Of a stretch of DNA of 64,000 bases, positions 36,331-46,143 are shown piece by piece (position 1 is the stretch's first letter; each line of letters opens with the position of its first letter). A program made the position numbers and the translations under genes. This DNA is from HKCCE3408 sp038530555 (GTDB lineage Bacteria > Pseudomonadota > Alphaproteobacteria > Rhodobacterales > Rhodobacteraceae): assembly GCA_038530555.1 (NCBI GenBank), contig JBCBCN010000004.1:1-64000 (forward strand). Direction: 5' to 3'. Under the pieces are notes generated by a model, which had not been told where the DNA came from, ran no database searches, and saw only the letters and a list, made by a program, of their open reading frames with translations.

Positions 36331-37877
36331 TGCGCGAGCCGCCCGGACCTGCTGGCCAGGACCGGGCGCCGCACCCTATCGAACTGGACGGCGCACAACC
36401 CGCTGTCCGTTCGCCGGGAACATCATCCCCGAACATCCAAGCTGAGGCCGCGTTCTGCGCGCCTGAAAACCGTGTCTTCGTGCTGATCGCCGCCATCTTG
36501 GCCTCGGCGCTCGGCTTTATGGACGGCTCGGTGATCGCCCTGGCCCTTCCCGCGATCCGCGCCGATCTCGGCGCGAGCCTGGCACAGGCGCAGTGGATCA
36601 ATAATGGCTATCTCCTGCCGTTGGGCGCGCTGATCCTGCTGGGCGGCGCGCTTGGTGATCGCTTCGGCCTGGCGCGCGTCTTTTCCCTTGGCATCGGCAT
36701 TTTCGTGGCCGCCTCCATGGCCTGCGCCGCCGCACCCGGCCCCGAGGTTCTGATCGCGGCCCGCGTGGTCCAAGGCCTGGGCGCGGCGCTGATGATCCCC
36801 GGCTCGCTGGCGCTCATCGCACGCAGCTATCCCGAGGGCGAGCGCGGCCGCGCCATCGGGCTTTGGGCATCGGCTGCAGCTCTGACCACAGCGCTCGGGC
36901 CTATCGTGGGCGGCGTGGTCCTCAGCCTGGGGGAGCCGTCGATCTGGCGCTGGATCTTCGCAGTTAATCTGCCGCTCGGGGGCCTGGCGCTCTGGTTCAT
37001 TCTGCGCGCGGTCCAAGGCGATCGCGGTCGCCCGGGCGAGCCGCTCGACGTGATCGGCGCGCTGACCATCACTGCCGGGCTCGGCCTGATCGCCCTGGGT
37101 CTGACCGCCGAGGGCGAGGCTGGTCCAAGACCGGCGCTGGCTTGGACCGGGCTACTGCTCGTCGCGGTCTTCCTCTGGTGGGAGGGTCGCACGCGCCATC
37201 CGATGCTGCCGCTTAGCCTGTTCAAAAACCCTGGCTTCGCCGCCGCCAATGCCGCGACCGCGCTGATCTACGGCGCCTTCACCGCGGTGGTTTTCTTCCT
37301 GCCCATGACGCTGGTTGCGGGATGGGAGATCTCTGAGATCCTCGCCGCCGCCGCCTTCGCGCCACTATCGGTCTTCATCCCGCTCCTGTCGCCCTTCGCC
37401 GGCGGCTGGGCCGACCGTTTCGGGCCGGGCCGCGTGATCGCCGCAGGCGGGGTAATCCTCGCTTTGGGCCTGACAGCTCTAGGACTTGGCATCTCACTCG
37501 AGAACTTCTGGCTCGCGCTGATGCCCGCCACGTCGCTGCTTGGGATCGGCATGGCCATGCTGGTCGCGCCGCTTTCGACGGCGGTGATGTCTGGCGTTCC
37601 AGGTGGCCTGAGCGGCATCGCCAGTGCGACGAACAACGCCGTTAGCCGCGTGGCGGGCCTGATCGCCATCGCGGCCTTCGGCACGATCCTGGCCAGCCGC
37701 TATTCCGGCGCGGGTGGTCTGGCCAGTTTCGGAGAACTGAGCGACAGCGCGGGCCACGGCGCGGCCATGAACGCGGCCTTCCAAGCGCTCGCCCTGACCG
37801 CCGCCGCCTTCGCCGCGCTGGGCGCAATCATCGCGCTGAGCTTCATCCCGAAAAAGCCATCTAAAAGCGACGCTTAG
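36330..37877 (+). CDS. MFS drug-type transporter, DHA2 (14-TM) family
   Basis: The 515-aa membrane protein has about 14 hydrophobic segments and the DHA2 motifs ALGFMDGSVIALALPAI, INNGYLLPLGALILLGGALGDRFGLARVF and ARVVQGLGAALMIPGSLALIARSYPEGERGRAIGLW. Proteins of this type export drugs or amphipathic compounds by proton exchange. The first 45 residues are hydrophilic and unconserved, so a later start is possible. It begins inside the bactofilin stop codon. A long inverted repeat follows immediately (37878). Confidence 0.9.
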   Translation: MREPPGPAGQDRAPHPIELDGAQPAVRSPGTSSPNIQAEAAFCAPENRVFVLIAAILASALGFMDGSVIALALPAIRADLGASLAQAQWINNGYLLPLGALILLGGALGDRFGLARVFSLGIGIFVAASMACAAAPGPEVLIAARVVQGLGAALMIPGSLALIARSYPEGERGRAIGLWASAAALTTALGPIVGGVVLSLGEPSIWRWIFAVNLPLGGLALWFILRAVQGDRGRPGEPLDVIGALTITAGLGLIALGLTAEGEAGPRPALAWTGLLLVAVFLWWEGRTRHPMLPLSLFKNPGFAAANAATALIYGAFTAVVFFLPMTLVAGWEISEILAAAAFAPLSVFIPLLSPFAGGWADRFGPGRVIAAGGVILALGLTALGLGISLENFWLALMPATSLLGIGMAMLVAPLSTAVMSGVPGGLSGIASATNNAVSRVAGLIAIAAFGTILASRYSGAGGLASFGELSDSAGHGAAMNAAFQALALTAAAFAALGAIIALSFIPKKPSKSDA

Positions 37878-37976
37878 AGCGTCCGACCTTAAACTTGAGA
37901 CGCAAAATACCCTGCCGCGCTTCGCACTCTCGGGACATTTTGGTCAAATGAGAAGTCAGGTTAAAGGTCGGACGCT
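37878..37976. repeat. 99-bp intergenic block with 13-bp perfect terminal inverted repeats
   Basis: The arms AGCGTCCGACCTT (37878-37890) and AAGGTCGGACGCT (37964-37976) are perfect inverted copies 73 bp apart. They fill the whole gap between the convergent MFS and prfB genes, and the right arm touches the prfB stop. The interior includes GACATTTTGG then TCAAATGAGAAG (37934-37955), a diverged version of the dispersed core. It may be a two-way terminator or a miniature mobile element; there is no transposase. Confidence 0.85.
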
Positions 37977-39103
37977 TAATCCTCGGCCTGGGCATCCGCC
38001 CGGCTCTTGCCCGAGGCATCGAGCGCCAGCGTCGCGGCCATCAGCCCGTCGAGATCGCCGTCAAGCACGCCGCTGGTATCCGAGGTCTCGAACCCGGTGC
38101 GCAGATCTTTGACCATCTGATAGGGCTGCAACACATAGGACCGGATCTGATTACCCCAGCCCGCATCGCCCTTGGCCTCATGCTGGGCGTTGATCTCGGC
38201 ATTCCGGCGGTCCAGCTCCATCTGATAAAGCCGGGATTTCAGCGCCTTCATCGCGATATCGCGGTTCTGGTGTTGCGATTTCTCGGACGAGGTCACCACG
38301 ATCCCGGTGGGGATATGGGTGATGCGCACGGCCGAGTCCGTCTTGTTGACATGCTGCCCCCCGGCGCCCGAGGCGCGAAACGTGTCGAGGCGGATATCGT
38401 TCGGGGCCACGTCAATCTCAATGGCGTCATCGACCACCGGATAAACCCAGACCGAGCTAAAGGATGTGTGCCGCTTGGCCGCGCTGTCAAAGGGCGAGAT
38501 CCGCACGAGCCGGTGCACCCCGCTTTCGGACTTGAGCCAGCCATAGGCGTTGAGCCCGCTGATCTTGTAGACGGCCGATTTGATCCCAGCCTCTTCGCCC
38601 GCCGTGGTCGATTGCAGCTCGACCTCATAGCCCTTGGCCTCGGCCCAGCGCACATACATCCGTGCCAGCATCGAAGCCCAATCGCAGCTTTCCGTGCCGC
38701 CCGCGCCAGAATTGATCTCCAGGAAGGTGTCGTTAGCGTCGGCCTCCCCGTCGAGAAGTGCCTCAAGCTCTTTCTCAGCGGCCATCTTGGCCAGTTGCGC
38801 GAGCGCGCCCTCGGCTTCCGAGACGATTTCGGCATCGCCCTCGGCCTCGCCCAGCTCGATGAGCTCAGCATTGTCGGTCAGGCCGCCGTCGATCGCCTCA
38901 TAAGTGCCGATCTGATCGATCAGCATCTGCCGCTCCCGCATCAGCTTTTGCGCGCCCGCCGGATCGTTCCACAGGTCAGGGTCCTCGACACGGGCATTGA
39001 ACTCTTCCAGCCGGTACTTCGCCGTCTCCAAATCCATCCGCTGACCCAGCAGCCCGAGGGATTTCTTGATCTGCTCGATATGGGATTGCGTCTCGGCGCG
39101 CAT
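37976..39103 (-). CDS. prfB: Peptide chain release factor 2
   Basis: RF2 ends translation at UAA and UGA. The 375-aa product has the stop-codon-reading SPF tripeptide (VRISPFDSAAKRHTSF, near residue 202) and the hydrolysis motif GAGGQHVNKTDSAVR near 249. The frame runs straight through the region where E. coli prfB needs a +1 frameshift (LGLLGQRMDLETAKYRLEEF), so no programmed frameshift is required. The start at 39103 is chosen because GGAGGCCACGCC lies just upstream; the ATG at 39130 would add nine residues. Confidence 0.98.
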   Translation of the reverse strand: MRAETQSHIEQIKKSLGLLGQRMDLETAKYRLEEFNARVEDPDLWNDPAGAQKLMRERQMLIDQIGTYEAIDGGLTDNAELIELGEAEGDAEIVSEAEGALAQLAKMAAEKELEALLDGEADANDTFLEINSGAGGTESCDWASMLARMYVRWAEAKGYEVELQSTTAGEEAGIKSAVYKISGLNAYGWLKSESGVHRLVRISPFDSAAKRHTSFSSVWVYPVVDDAIEIDVAPNDIRLDTFRASGAGGQHVNKTDSAVRITHIPTGIVVTSSEKSQHQNRDIAMKALKSRLYQMELDRRNAEINAQHEAKGDAGWGNQIRSYVLQPYQMVKDLRTGFETSDTSGVLDGDLDGLMAATLALDASGKSRADAQAED

Positions 39104-39185
39104 GGCGTGGCCTCCGGCTGTCGAAGGCATGATTTAACGGCCCCGTAGTGTGGCCGCAAGATTGCTCGCCGGGTAAGATCCCGGA

Positions 39186-39737
39186 ATGCTCGCCTATTAC
39201 ACACTCGCCATTCTCGATTTCGAGGCCCACGACGCGGAGCAGATCGAGGCCCTTCGCGCGCGGCTCGATCCCGTGACCGCGGCCCGGGTCGCCGCCCATG
39301 TCACCATCGGTTTTGCGGCAGATACCATCGCACAAGGGAAGCTCATTGCCTTGCTGGAGCGGGTGGCGCAGGCATCCACGCCCTTCGACCTCCGCTTCGA
39401 CCAGATCGAGCTGGGCACCGATCATCGCGATGCCAGGGGCTATGCGTTCTGGGTGCCATCGCAGGGTCGAGACGAGGTTATCGCGCTCCACGACAGGCTC
39501 CACAACGATCCAGACCTAGCCTATCCGATTAACCGGGCGGTGCCTTACCGGCCGCATATCACGCTCGCCGAACGGCCCACGAAAGAGGCCGCGCAAGACC
39601 TCGTCGATGAGTTGAGCACACAGCGCCTCGTGGCCCAGGCCCGGATCAGCCATCTGAGCCTGGTGGCCCTCTATCGCGACCAAGTAGAGAGTGTCGCCCG
39701 CATCCGCCTGGGTGATGGGACAAGGGAGCCTCAGTAA
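39186..39737 (+). CDS. 2H phosphoesterase superfamily protein (LigT/2'-5' RNA ligase-like)
   Basis: The 183-aa product has the two HxT motifs that define the 2H fold: HVTIG near residue 38 and HITLA near 121, each from one lobe. Family members act on 2',3'-cyclic phosphates or 2'-5' RNA bonds; the true substrate is unknown. The ribosome-binding site is weak. Its last seven bases overlap the end of the convergent PBP gene, and it is divergent from prfB. Confidence 0.85.
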   Translation: MLAYYTLAILDFEAHDAEQIEALRARLDPVTAARVAAHVTIGFAADTIAQGKLIALLERVAQASTPFDLRFDQIELGTDHRDARGYAFWVPSQGRDEVIALHDRLHNDPDLAYPINRAVPYRPHITLAERPTKEAAQDLVDELSTQRLVAQARISHLSLVALYRDQVESVARIRLGDGTREPQ

Positions 39738-42310
39738 AGCCCGCCCGAGCTAAGCGTGCCGAAACCCGAGCCCGTGGGCACGCGCGCCGTGCCGCCGTCC
39801 GAGGTGGTCACGGTCTGGTTGTCCGGCAGGATCACCGTCTCTTCATCGGCGTTTTGACCCCGGTCGAACATCGGCAGGTTCGAGCCCATGGCAAACCCGC
39901 CATCGACGATGGACAGAAGGCCAAAGATCGGCTCTTCGCCCTCGCGAAAGAGCTCTTGGACCACATGCTCCCCGAAGGCCCCGGGGCCCAGGCGCTGACC
40001 GGAATAGCGGTCGATATTGTAGAACACGCCGCCCGCGGGCACATCGAAGGGCCCGCCGCCATATTCCTCGGTCGCCACCTGCATGAAGTCGTTAAACACT
40101 GGCGCGCAAAGCGAGCCACCGGAGGCGCGGCGCCCCAGGCTTTCTGGCGTGTCAAAGCCGATATAGCACCCCGCCACAATCGTGGAGCTGAAGCCCACAA
40201 ACCAGACATCGCGCGCGTCGTTCGTCGTGCCGGTCTTGCCCGCGATGGGCACGCCCACATTGATCCGACCGGCGGCGGTGCCCCGCTGCACCACGCCGCG
40301 CATCATCGAGGTGAGCTGATAGGCCGTGATCGGGTCCATAACGCGGCTGCGGTTCGAGACGATCCGGGGGCCAAGCCCCTCTTCCAACGCTACTTCCGTG
40401 CAATCGGTGCAAAGCCGCTGATCATGGGCATAGACCGTATCGCCAAAGCGGTTTTGCACCCGGTCGACCAGGGTCGGCTCCACCCGCTCCCCGCCATTGG
40501 CAAACATCGCATAGGCCGCCACCATCCGGAACAGCGTCGTCTCCTGACTGCCGAGCGAATTGGCCAGGAACGGCGCCATCCGGTCATAGACCCCGAAGCG
40601 TTCGGCATAGCTCGCCACCGTGCGCATCCCGACATCTTGGGCAAGCCGCACCGTCATCAGGTTGCGCGAGCGTTCGATCCCCGTTCTCAGCGGCGCGGGG
40701 CCGTAAAACTCGCGGCTGGCATTTTGCGGCCGCCACAGGCCCTCGGCCGTCTCCACCTCGATAGGCGCGTCGATGACGATGGTGTTGGGCGAATAGCCGG
40801 AATCCAAAGCTGCGGCATAGACGAAGGGCTTGAAGCTCGAGCCGGGCTGCCGCGTCGCCTGCGTGGCGCGATTAAAGCTCGAATGCTGGTATGAAAAGCC
40901 GCCCTGCATGGCCAGAACCCGGCCGGTATTGACGTCCATGGCCATAAACCCGCCCTGCACATCGGGCACTTGGCGCAGGGACCAGCGGTCAAACGTGCCG
41001 CCCGAGCCATTGACCGCGCGCACATGGATCACGTCGCCCACGGCCAGCAGGTCTCCGGGCACCTGAGCGCGCGAGCCCGTGTTGCCGTCCGCATCCACGG
41101 GCCGGGCCCAGGTCACGTCGCGGGCGGGGATGAAATGGCCATCCTCGTCCTCGGCCACGCCTTCGATACCGATCCGGGCCGAATTTTGCCCGATCTCCAG
41201 CACCACCGCAGGCAGCCAGCGCTCGATATCGCGCGGAATATCCGCCTCGGCCAAGGCCGCGCGCCAGGACGCTTCATCGCTCAGAAGCTCGGCCTCGATC
41301 CGGTCCGAGGCCCCGCGATAGAGCCCTTGATCGCGGTCATAGCTCTCCAGCGCATCCCTCAGCGCCGAGGCCGCCGCCGCTTGCAGGCTCTCATCCATCG
41401 TCGCGCGCACGGAATACCCGGCCGAAAAGAACTGCTCCTCGCCGAACTCACTGCTAAGCTGGCGGCGGATCTCGTCGGTGAAATAGCTACGCGGCGGTAG
41501 GTTGCGCTGAAAGGCGTCGATCTCACCGGTCATCACGGTCTCGATCGGCGCCTCGCGCGCCCGCTCATACTCGGCCTCGGTGATAAAACCGTTCTCCCAC
41601 ATCTCACGCAGCACGAAATTCCGCCGGGTGAGCGCCTGATCGTAAAAACGCGTGGGATTATAAAGCGCCGGGTTCTGCGGCAGACCGGCCAAAAGCGCTG
41701 CCTGCTCGGGTCGTAGCTCCTCGAGCGAAGCATTGAAATAGGTCCGCGCGGCGGCCGCGATGCCATGGGCGTTGAAGCCGAACTCGATCTCATTGAGATA
41801 GACCTCGATGATCTGCTCCTTGCTCATGATCTGTTCGATCCGCACGGCCAGAATGATCTCGCGGATCTTCCGCTCAATCGTGCGAGAGCTGTCGAGGAGC
41901 AGATTTTTAGCCACCTGCTGCGTGATGGTCGAGGCGCCGCGCACATCGCGGCCCCGGCTGACCACCGCCTCATAGACGGCCGCCGCGATCGCGCGCGGGT
42001 CAAAGCCGCCATGTTCAAAAAAGTTGCGATCCTCCGCCGAGATTACCGCCTGCATCACCACATCCGGGATCTCCTCGGCGGGCACATAGATCCGCACCTC
42101 GCCCGGGCGGGCGAACTCATCCATGATCTCCCCCTCGCCGGAATAGATCCGGCTGAGCGTCGCGGGGTTATAGCGCGCTAGGGTCTCATGGTCGGGCAGA
42201 TCGCGCGAATACATGTAGATCACGCCGCCCACCCCGAAGGCCGCAAAGACGAGGCCGATGGTGAAGGCCGAGAACAGCGCGCCAAAGACGCCGAAGACAA
42301 AGCGGAACAT
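39731..42310 (-). CDS. mrcA: Class A penicillin-binding protein 1A
   Basis: This bifunctional enzyme polymerises and crosslinks peptidoglycan. The 859-aa protein has an N-terminal membrane anchor (residues 2-30), a GT51 glycosyltransferase domain with the catalytic Glu in SAEDRNFFEHGG near residue 92 and STITQQVAKNLLL, an OB-like insert, and a transpeptidase with SxxK in QPGSSFKPF near 492, SxN in SRNLM, and KTG in GKTGTTNDARDVWF near 693. The start at 42310 places the anchor at the N-terminus; a start at 42373 would add 21 residues. It is on the minus strand, divergent from the gene at 42565. Confidence 0.97.
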   Translation of the reverse strand: MFRFVFGVFGALFSAFTIGLVFAAFGVGGVIYMYSRDLPDHETLARYNPATLSRIYSGEGEIMDEFARPGEVRIYVPAEEIPDVVMQAVISAEDRNFFEHGGFDPRAIAAAVYEAVVSRGRDVRGASTITQQVAKNLLLDSSRTIERKIREIILAVRIEQIMSKEQIIEVYLNEIEFGFNAHGIAAAARTYFNASLEELRPEQAALLAGLPQNPALYNPTRFYDQALTRRNFVLREMWENGFITEAEYERAREAPIETVMTGEIDAFQRNLPPRSYFTDEIRRQLSSEFGEEQFFSAGYSVRATMDESLQAAAASALRDALESYDRDQGLYRGASDRIEAELLSDEASWRAALAEADIPRDIERWLPAVVLEIGQNSARIGIEGVAEDEDGHFIPARDVTWARPVDADGNTGSRAQVPGDLLAVGDVIHVRAVNGSGGTFDRWSLRQVPDVQGGFMAMDVNTGRVLAMQGGFSYQHSSFNRATQATRQPGSSFKPFVYAAALDSGYSPNTIVIDAPIEVETAEGLWRPQNASREFYGPAPLRTGIERSRNLMTVRLAQDVGMRTVASYAERFGVYDRMAPFLANSLGSQETTLFRMVAAYAMFANGGERVEPTLVDRVQNRFGDTVYAHDQRLCTDCTEVALEEGLGPRIVSNRSRVMDPITAYQLTSMMRGVVQRGTAAGRINVGVPIAGKTGTTNDARDVWFVGFSSTIVAGCYIGFDTPESLGRRASGGSLCAPVFNDFMQVATEEYGGGPFDVPAGGVFYNIDRYSGQRLGPGAFGEHVVQELFREGEEPIFGLLSIVDGGFAMGSNLPMFDRGQNADEETVILPDNQTVTTSDGGTARVPTGSGFGTLSSGGLY

Positions 42311-42564
42311 GGGTGGCGGAGCCTCGCAATACGGTCTGGGGGCAAATATACGCCGGGGCTTCTCTGGGGTCAAAGCTGCTGGGGCACCTGCGTGAGGGGA
42401 AAATCTCCGCCGCCCAGCGTATATTTGCAGCTATCGTGCTACAGCTCGGTTGTGCAGAAAATGCGCAGGACCCACGCGAACCATACGAAAATCGAAAAAA
42501 CCTAAAATCGGCGCTCCAGTCGGCGCGGATTTCCCCGGCCCTCCCGTTGCGCTAAACCCGGCCC

Positions 42565-43533
42565 ATGTTGCGCTTTACTCTCTATCCGCTCTATCGGTTG
42601 CGTCGGATCATTTTGCTGACCCTCGGCCTGCTTGTGGCGGCCTTTGTTCTCACCGCCGCTTTGGCCGACCCATCAAGCGGATGGCGCGTGCCTCATGTCT
42701 CGGGTGCGATGTTGGCCGCGATCGTGACGCTTTTGCTCGCGGTTTGGCTGTTCCTGCCCCATGCCGCCTTGGGCGCGCTGCAATTCATTGCGGCCTTCGG
42801 CATCATCATCGTGTTTCTAAATATCCGCGACCGGATCGAGGCCATGGGCCCGCCCGGCGCCCCCCTGCCCGAGGATCTGGCGCTCTTGAGCAACCTGGTC
42901 TTTGGCCTCGGCATCGCCTTGGTCTTGGCGCTGAGCTATATCGGCCTGCTCGCGCGGGTCCTGCCCAAAAGCACCGGGCCGAAGCTCAGCACGCTGTTCG
43001 TGCCGGATCTGAGCCCGGAAGAGTGTCGCGCGATCATGCGGCCCGAACCCGAAACCCGCCGGGGCAATGTCTCCTGCGACGCGATGGAACCCGACGGCTG
43101 GATCCCCTGCAGCCTGCATCTTCGCGCGCCCATTGATTGGTCCGGCGCGATCCACGATGTGACCTATGACTACCGGGTGCGCCTGATCAGTGATGAACCC
43201 GATCACTTCACGCTCGAGGTCGATCAGCCGAACTTTCCCGACAACACCTATACCCTGCGTTTGGCGCCCGAAGGCCAAGGCTGCCGGATCACCACGCGCC
43301 ATGAGGTCTTTATCCCGCCCTTGGCCCGCGCTGCCTTTTGGCTCACCGATGGCGCGCCGGATCAGCTGATCGCGCATTTCGACATCTGGCGGGGTGGCCG
43401 CAATCCCGCGATCGCGACACGGCCCATACGCGCTTTGTTCCATCCACTCTGGCGGCCCATCGGCTGGGCGGTGGCGAAGGTGTTCCCACCCAAACCCAAG
43501 CCGTCGGAAACCCTGCCCGACGTGTTCTCCTGA
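42565..43533 (+). CDS. Membrane protein with C-terminal soluble domain, function unknown
   Basis: The 322-aa product has four predicted membrane segments (about 14-34, 45-65, 68-85, 112-132) and a soluble C-terminal part of about 180 residues with a beta-rich SRPBCC-like pattern (YDYRVRLISDEPDHFTLEVDQPN; YTLRLAPEGQGCRITTRHEVF). No catalytic residues are recognised. The layout recalls the protein at 3171, though I see little direct identity. No clear ribosome-binding site precedes the ATG. It converges on the aminotransferase gene with a 6-bp gap. Confidence 0.75.
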   Translation: MLRFTLYPLYRLRRIILLTLGLLVAAFVLTAALADPSSGWRVPHVSGAMLAAIVTLLLAVWLFLPHAALGALQFIAAFGIIIVFLNIRDRIEAMGPPGAPLPEDLALLSNLVFGLGIALVLALSYIGLLARVLPKSTGPKLSTLFVPDLSPEECRAIMRPEPETRRGNVSCDAMEPDGWIPCSLHLRAPIDWSGAIHDVTYDYRVRLISDEPDHFTLEVDQPNFPDNTYTLRLAPEGQGCRITTRHEVFIPPLARAAFWLTDGAPDQLIAHFDIWRGGRNPAIATRPIRALFHPLWRPIGWAVAKVFPPKPKPSETLPDVFS

Positions 43534-43539
43534 AGCCGC

Positions 43540-44700
43540 TCAGGACGCCTGCCGTTCGAAACCCGCAAAAAACCCCTTGAGCCGGGCCACGCCCTCTTCG
43601 ATCTCGGCGGTGGATTGCGCATAGGAAAAGCGCAGAAACCTATGCCCATCACGCTTGTCGAAATCGAGCCCCGGCGTCACCGCGACACCAGCCTGATCCA
43701 AGATATCGCCCGCCAATCCAAGCGCATCGTCGCTGAACTCGGAGATGTCGGCATAAACATAAAACGCCCCATCGGCGGGCGCGAAGTTCCGCAAACCCGC
43801 CGCTTCGAGCCCCGCCAGGAGGATCTGGCGATTGGCGGCATAGATCTCCCGGTGGCCGTCAAGCTCGGCCCGACCCTCCGGGCTCAGCGCGCCAAGGGCG
43901 GCGATCTGGCTCGCATGGGGCGCGCAGATGACCATGTTTTGGGCCAGGCGCTCGACCCGGCGAATGTGATCCTCAGGCACCACCATCCAGCCCAGCCGCC
44001 AGCCCGTCATCGAGAAATACTTGGAAAACGAGTTGATCACATAGACCTGATCGGTCAGCTCCAGCGCGCTGACCGGATCCTGGGCGTATTGCAAACCGTG
44101 GTAAATCTCATCGGAAATCAGCGAAATATCGCGGCCCGCGCAGGCCTCAACCAGATCCTGGAACGCCGTCCGGCCCAGCATGGAGCCTGTGGGATTGGCG
44201 GGCGAGGCCACGATGAGCCCGTCGAGATCATCGCTAAGTGCCTCCTGCTCAGGCTGGTAACGCCCCGCCAGATCGGTCTTTAGCGCCACCGGCTCAAGCG
44301 ACATGGCGCGCAGGATCTGCCGGTAGCTGGGATAGCACGGCTCCCCCAGGCCGACCCGCTGCCCCGCATCGAAGAGGGCCGAAAAGGCCAGCACGAAGGC
44401 CCCCGAAGCACCACCCGTCACCACCACCCGCGCCGGATCAAGGCTGAGCCCGTACCATTCACCGTAAAGCGCTGCGATTGCGTTTCGCAGCTCCGGCAGG
44501 CCAAGCGCCACCGTATAGCCCAAAGGCCCCGCCTCCATCGCCCGGGCCAGGGCCTTGCGCGCGGCCCGGGGCGCGCCGGTGCCCGGCTGACCCACTTCCA
44601 TATGGACAATGCGGCGACCCGCGGCCTCGGCCTGGCGCGCCCGCTCCATCACGTCCATCACGATAAAGGGATCGACCTCGGAGCGGCTTGAATATCGCAT
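43540..44700 (-). CDS. PLP-dependent aminotransferase, class I/II
   Basis: The 386-aa fold-type I enzyme has IVHMEVGQPGTGAP, the substrate loop GYTVALGLPELR, SPANPTGSM, the Asp-x-x-Tyr SDEIYHGL, and the PLP lysine in NSFSKYFSMTGWRLGW near residue 223. It resembles aspartate/aromatic or alanine-type aminotransferases; the exact amino donor is uncertain. GGGAGGAAGCG precedes the ATG at 44700. It is divergent from the M48 gene (68-bp gap). Confidence 0.92.
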   Translation of the reverse strand: MRYSSRSEVDPFIVMDVMERARQAEAAGRRIVHMEVGQPGTGAPRAARKALARAMEAGPLGYTVALGLPELRNAIAALYGEWYGLSLDPARVVVTGGASGAFVLAFSALFDAGQRVGLGEPCYPSYRQILRAMSLEPVALKTDLAGRYQPEQEALSDDLDGLIVASPANPTGSMLGRTAFQDLVEACAGRDISLISDEIYHGLQYAQDPVSALELTDQVYVINSFSKYFSMTGWRLGWMVVPEDHIRRVERLAQNMVICAPHASQIAALGALSPEGRAELDGHREIYAANRQILLAGLEAAGLRNFAPADGAFYVYADISEFSDDALGLAGDILDQAGVAVTPGLDFDKRDGHRFLRFSYAQSTAEIEEGVARLKGFFAGFERQAS

Positions 44701-44768
44701 CGCTTCCTCCCTAGGCTTGGGGCTGATAGAATTCACGCGTCTTGCACCAGCCGCCGGAGCAAAGGTCA

Positions 44769-46109
44769 ATGCCTCAGACTTGGACGCTCAACGCCGCTCG
44801 CCTTGCCGCAGCTTGCCTGCTTTGGCTGATGGCCGCGCTGCCGCTCCAGGCCCAGTCGATCATCCGCGATGCCGAGATCGAGCGGGGTCTGCGGGAGCTG
44901 GCCGCGCCGATCCTGGCCCAGGCGGGGCTGCCGCGCTCGATCCGGATCATCGTCATCAATGACCAAAGCCTCAACGCCTTCGTCGCCGATGCCCGCCACA
45001 TTTTCATCCATTCCGGCCTGCTCATGCGTATGGAGGACCCGGCGGAACTTCAGGCCGTGCTGGCCCATGAGGCGGCCCATATCGCAAACGGACACTTCGC
45101 CACCCGCGCCACCAATGCGCGCAATGCCGGGCGCGGCGCGGGCTTTGGTCTCCTGCTGGCGCTTGCTGCCGCCTCGGCGGGCAGCGGTGAGGCCGCCGTG
45201 GGCCTTGCCATGGGCACGCAATCGGCCGCGCAGCGAAACTACCTCGCCCATACCCGCGCCGAGGAGGCCGCCGCCGATCAATCCGCCCTGCGCTACATGA
45301 TCGAGGCCGGGATCGATCCGACCGCGATGAGCCGGGTCCTGGATCTTTTTCGCGGCCAGGAGGCGCTCAGCGCGGGCCGCCAAGATCCCTATATCCGCAG
45401 CCACCCCCTGACCCGCGACCGGGTGCGCGCGGTCGAGGCCTTCGCTATTGGGCGCGGCGGGAATGTGATCGGCGCAGAGCCGACGCTCGAGGCGAGCTAT
45501 TGGTTCGCACGGACCACCGGAAAGCTCAGCGCGTTTTTGCAAAACCCGCGCCAGACCTTGCGCCAAGTGCGCGGGCGCGACGATGAAATATCGATCATGC
45601 GCCGAGCCATCGCGCTGCACCGCGCCGCCCGCTCAGACGAGGCGCTGACGGACATGGCCCGCCTCCTGGCGCTCCGGCCCAGCGATCCCTTCTACACCGA
45701 GCTGCGCGCGCAAATCCTCTTTGAGTCGCGCGATTTCGCCGCCGCCGCCCAAGCCTATGGCCAGGCCGTGGCGCTGGCCCCGCGTGAGCCACAGATCCTG
45801 GCGGGCCACGGCCGCGCGCTCCTCGCGCTCGATACGTCAAGCTCCAACAGCAGCGCTTTGAGCGTCCTGCAGGAGGCCTATGCCCGCGACCCGCTCGACC
45901 CCCGCATGCTGCGCGATCTGGCCCTGGCCTATGCCCGCGGCGGCCAAAACGGCCAGGCCTCGGCCGTGACCGCCGAGCGCTACGCCCTTCTGCGCCAGTT
46001 CGACACAGCCGCCGTCCATGCCCGCCGCGCGATCGGCCTGTTGCCCCAGGGCTCGCCGGGCTATCGTCGCAGCCAAGACATTCTCGCCGCCGCAGAAAGC
46101 GGCAATTGA
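44769..46109 (+). CDS. Periplasmic M48 metalloprotease with TPR repeats (BepA-like)
   Basis: The 446-aa product has a signal peptide ending LPLQAQ (near residue 25), an M48 protease domain with the zinc motif HEAAH (in AVLAHEAAHIANGHF) and the downstream Glu ligand (RAEEAAADQSALRYM), and TPR-like repeats in the C-terminal half. E. coli BepA of this type checks and matures outer-membrane proteins, including LptD disulfide formation. AAAGG precedes the ATG. A DsbA-like oxidoreductase follows 34 bp later, which fits that role. Confidence 0.93.
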   Translation: MPQTWTLNAARLAAACLLWLMAALPLQAQSIIRDAEIERGLRELAAPILAQAGLPRSIRIIVINDQSLNAFVADARHIFIHSGLLMRMEDPAELQAVLAHEAAHIANGHFATRATNARNAGRGAGFGLLLALAAASAGSGEAAVGLAMGTQSAAQRNYLAHTRAEEAAADQSALRYMIEAGIDPTAMSRVLDLFRGQEALSAGRQDPYIRSHPLTRDRVRAVEAFAIGRGGNVIGAEPTLEASYWFARTTGKLSAFLQNPRQTLRQVRGRDDEISIMRRAIALHRAARSDEALTDMARLLALRPSDPFYTELRAQILFESRDFAAAAQAYGQAVALAPREPQILAGHGRALLALDTSSSNSSALSVLQEAYARDPLDPRMLRDLALAYARGGQNGQASAVTAERYALLRQFDTAAVHARRAIGLLPQGSPGYRRSQDILAAAESGN

Positions 46110-46143
46110 CGCCTCCCGTAGCTCTTCGATGGACCGAAACCCG

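Noticed and set aside
38990..39103. Programmed frameshift site in prfB
   Set aside because: The frame is continuous from the start codon through the region and no in-frame UGA or CUU-UGA slippery site is present.
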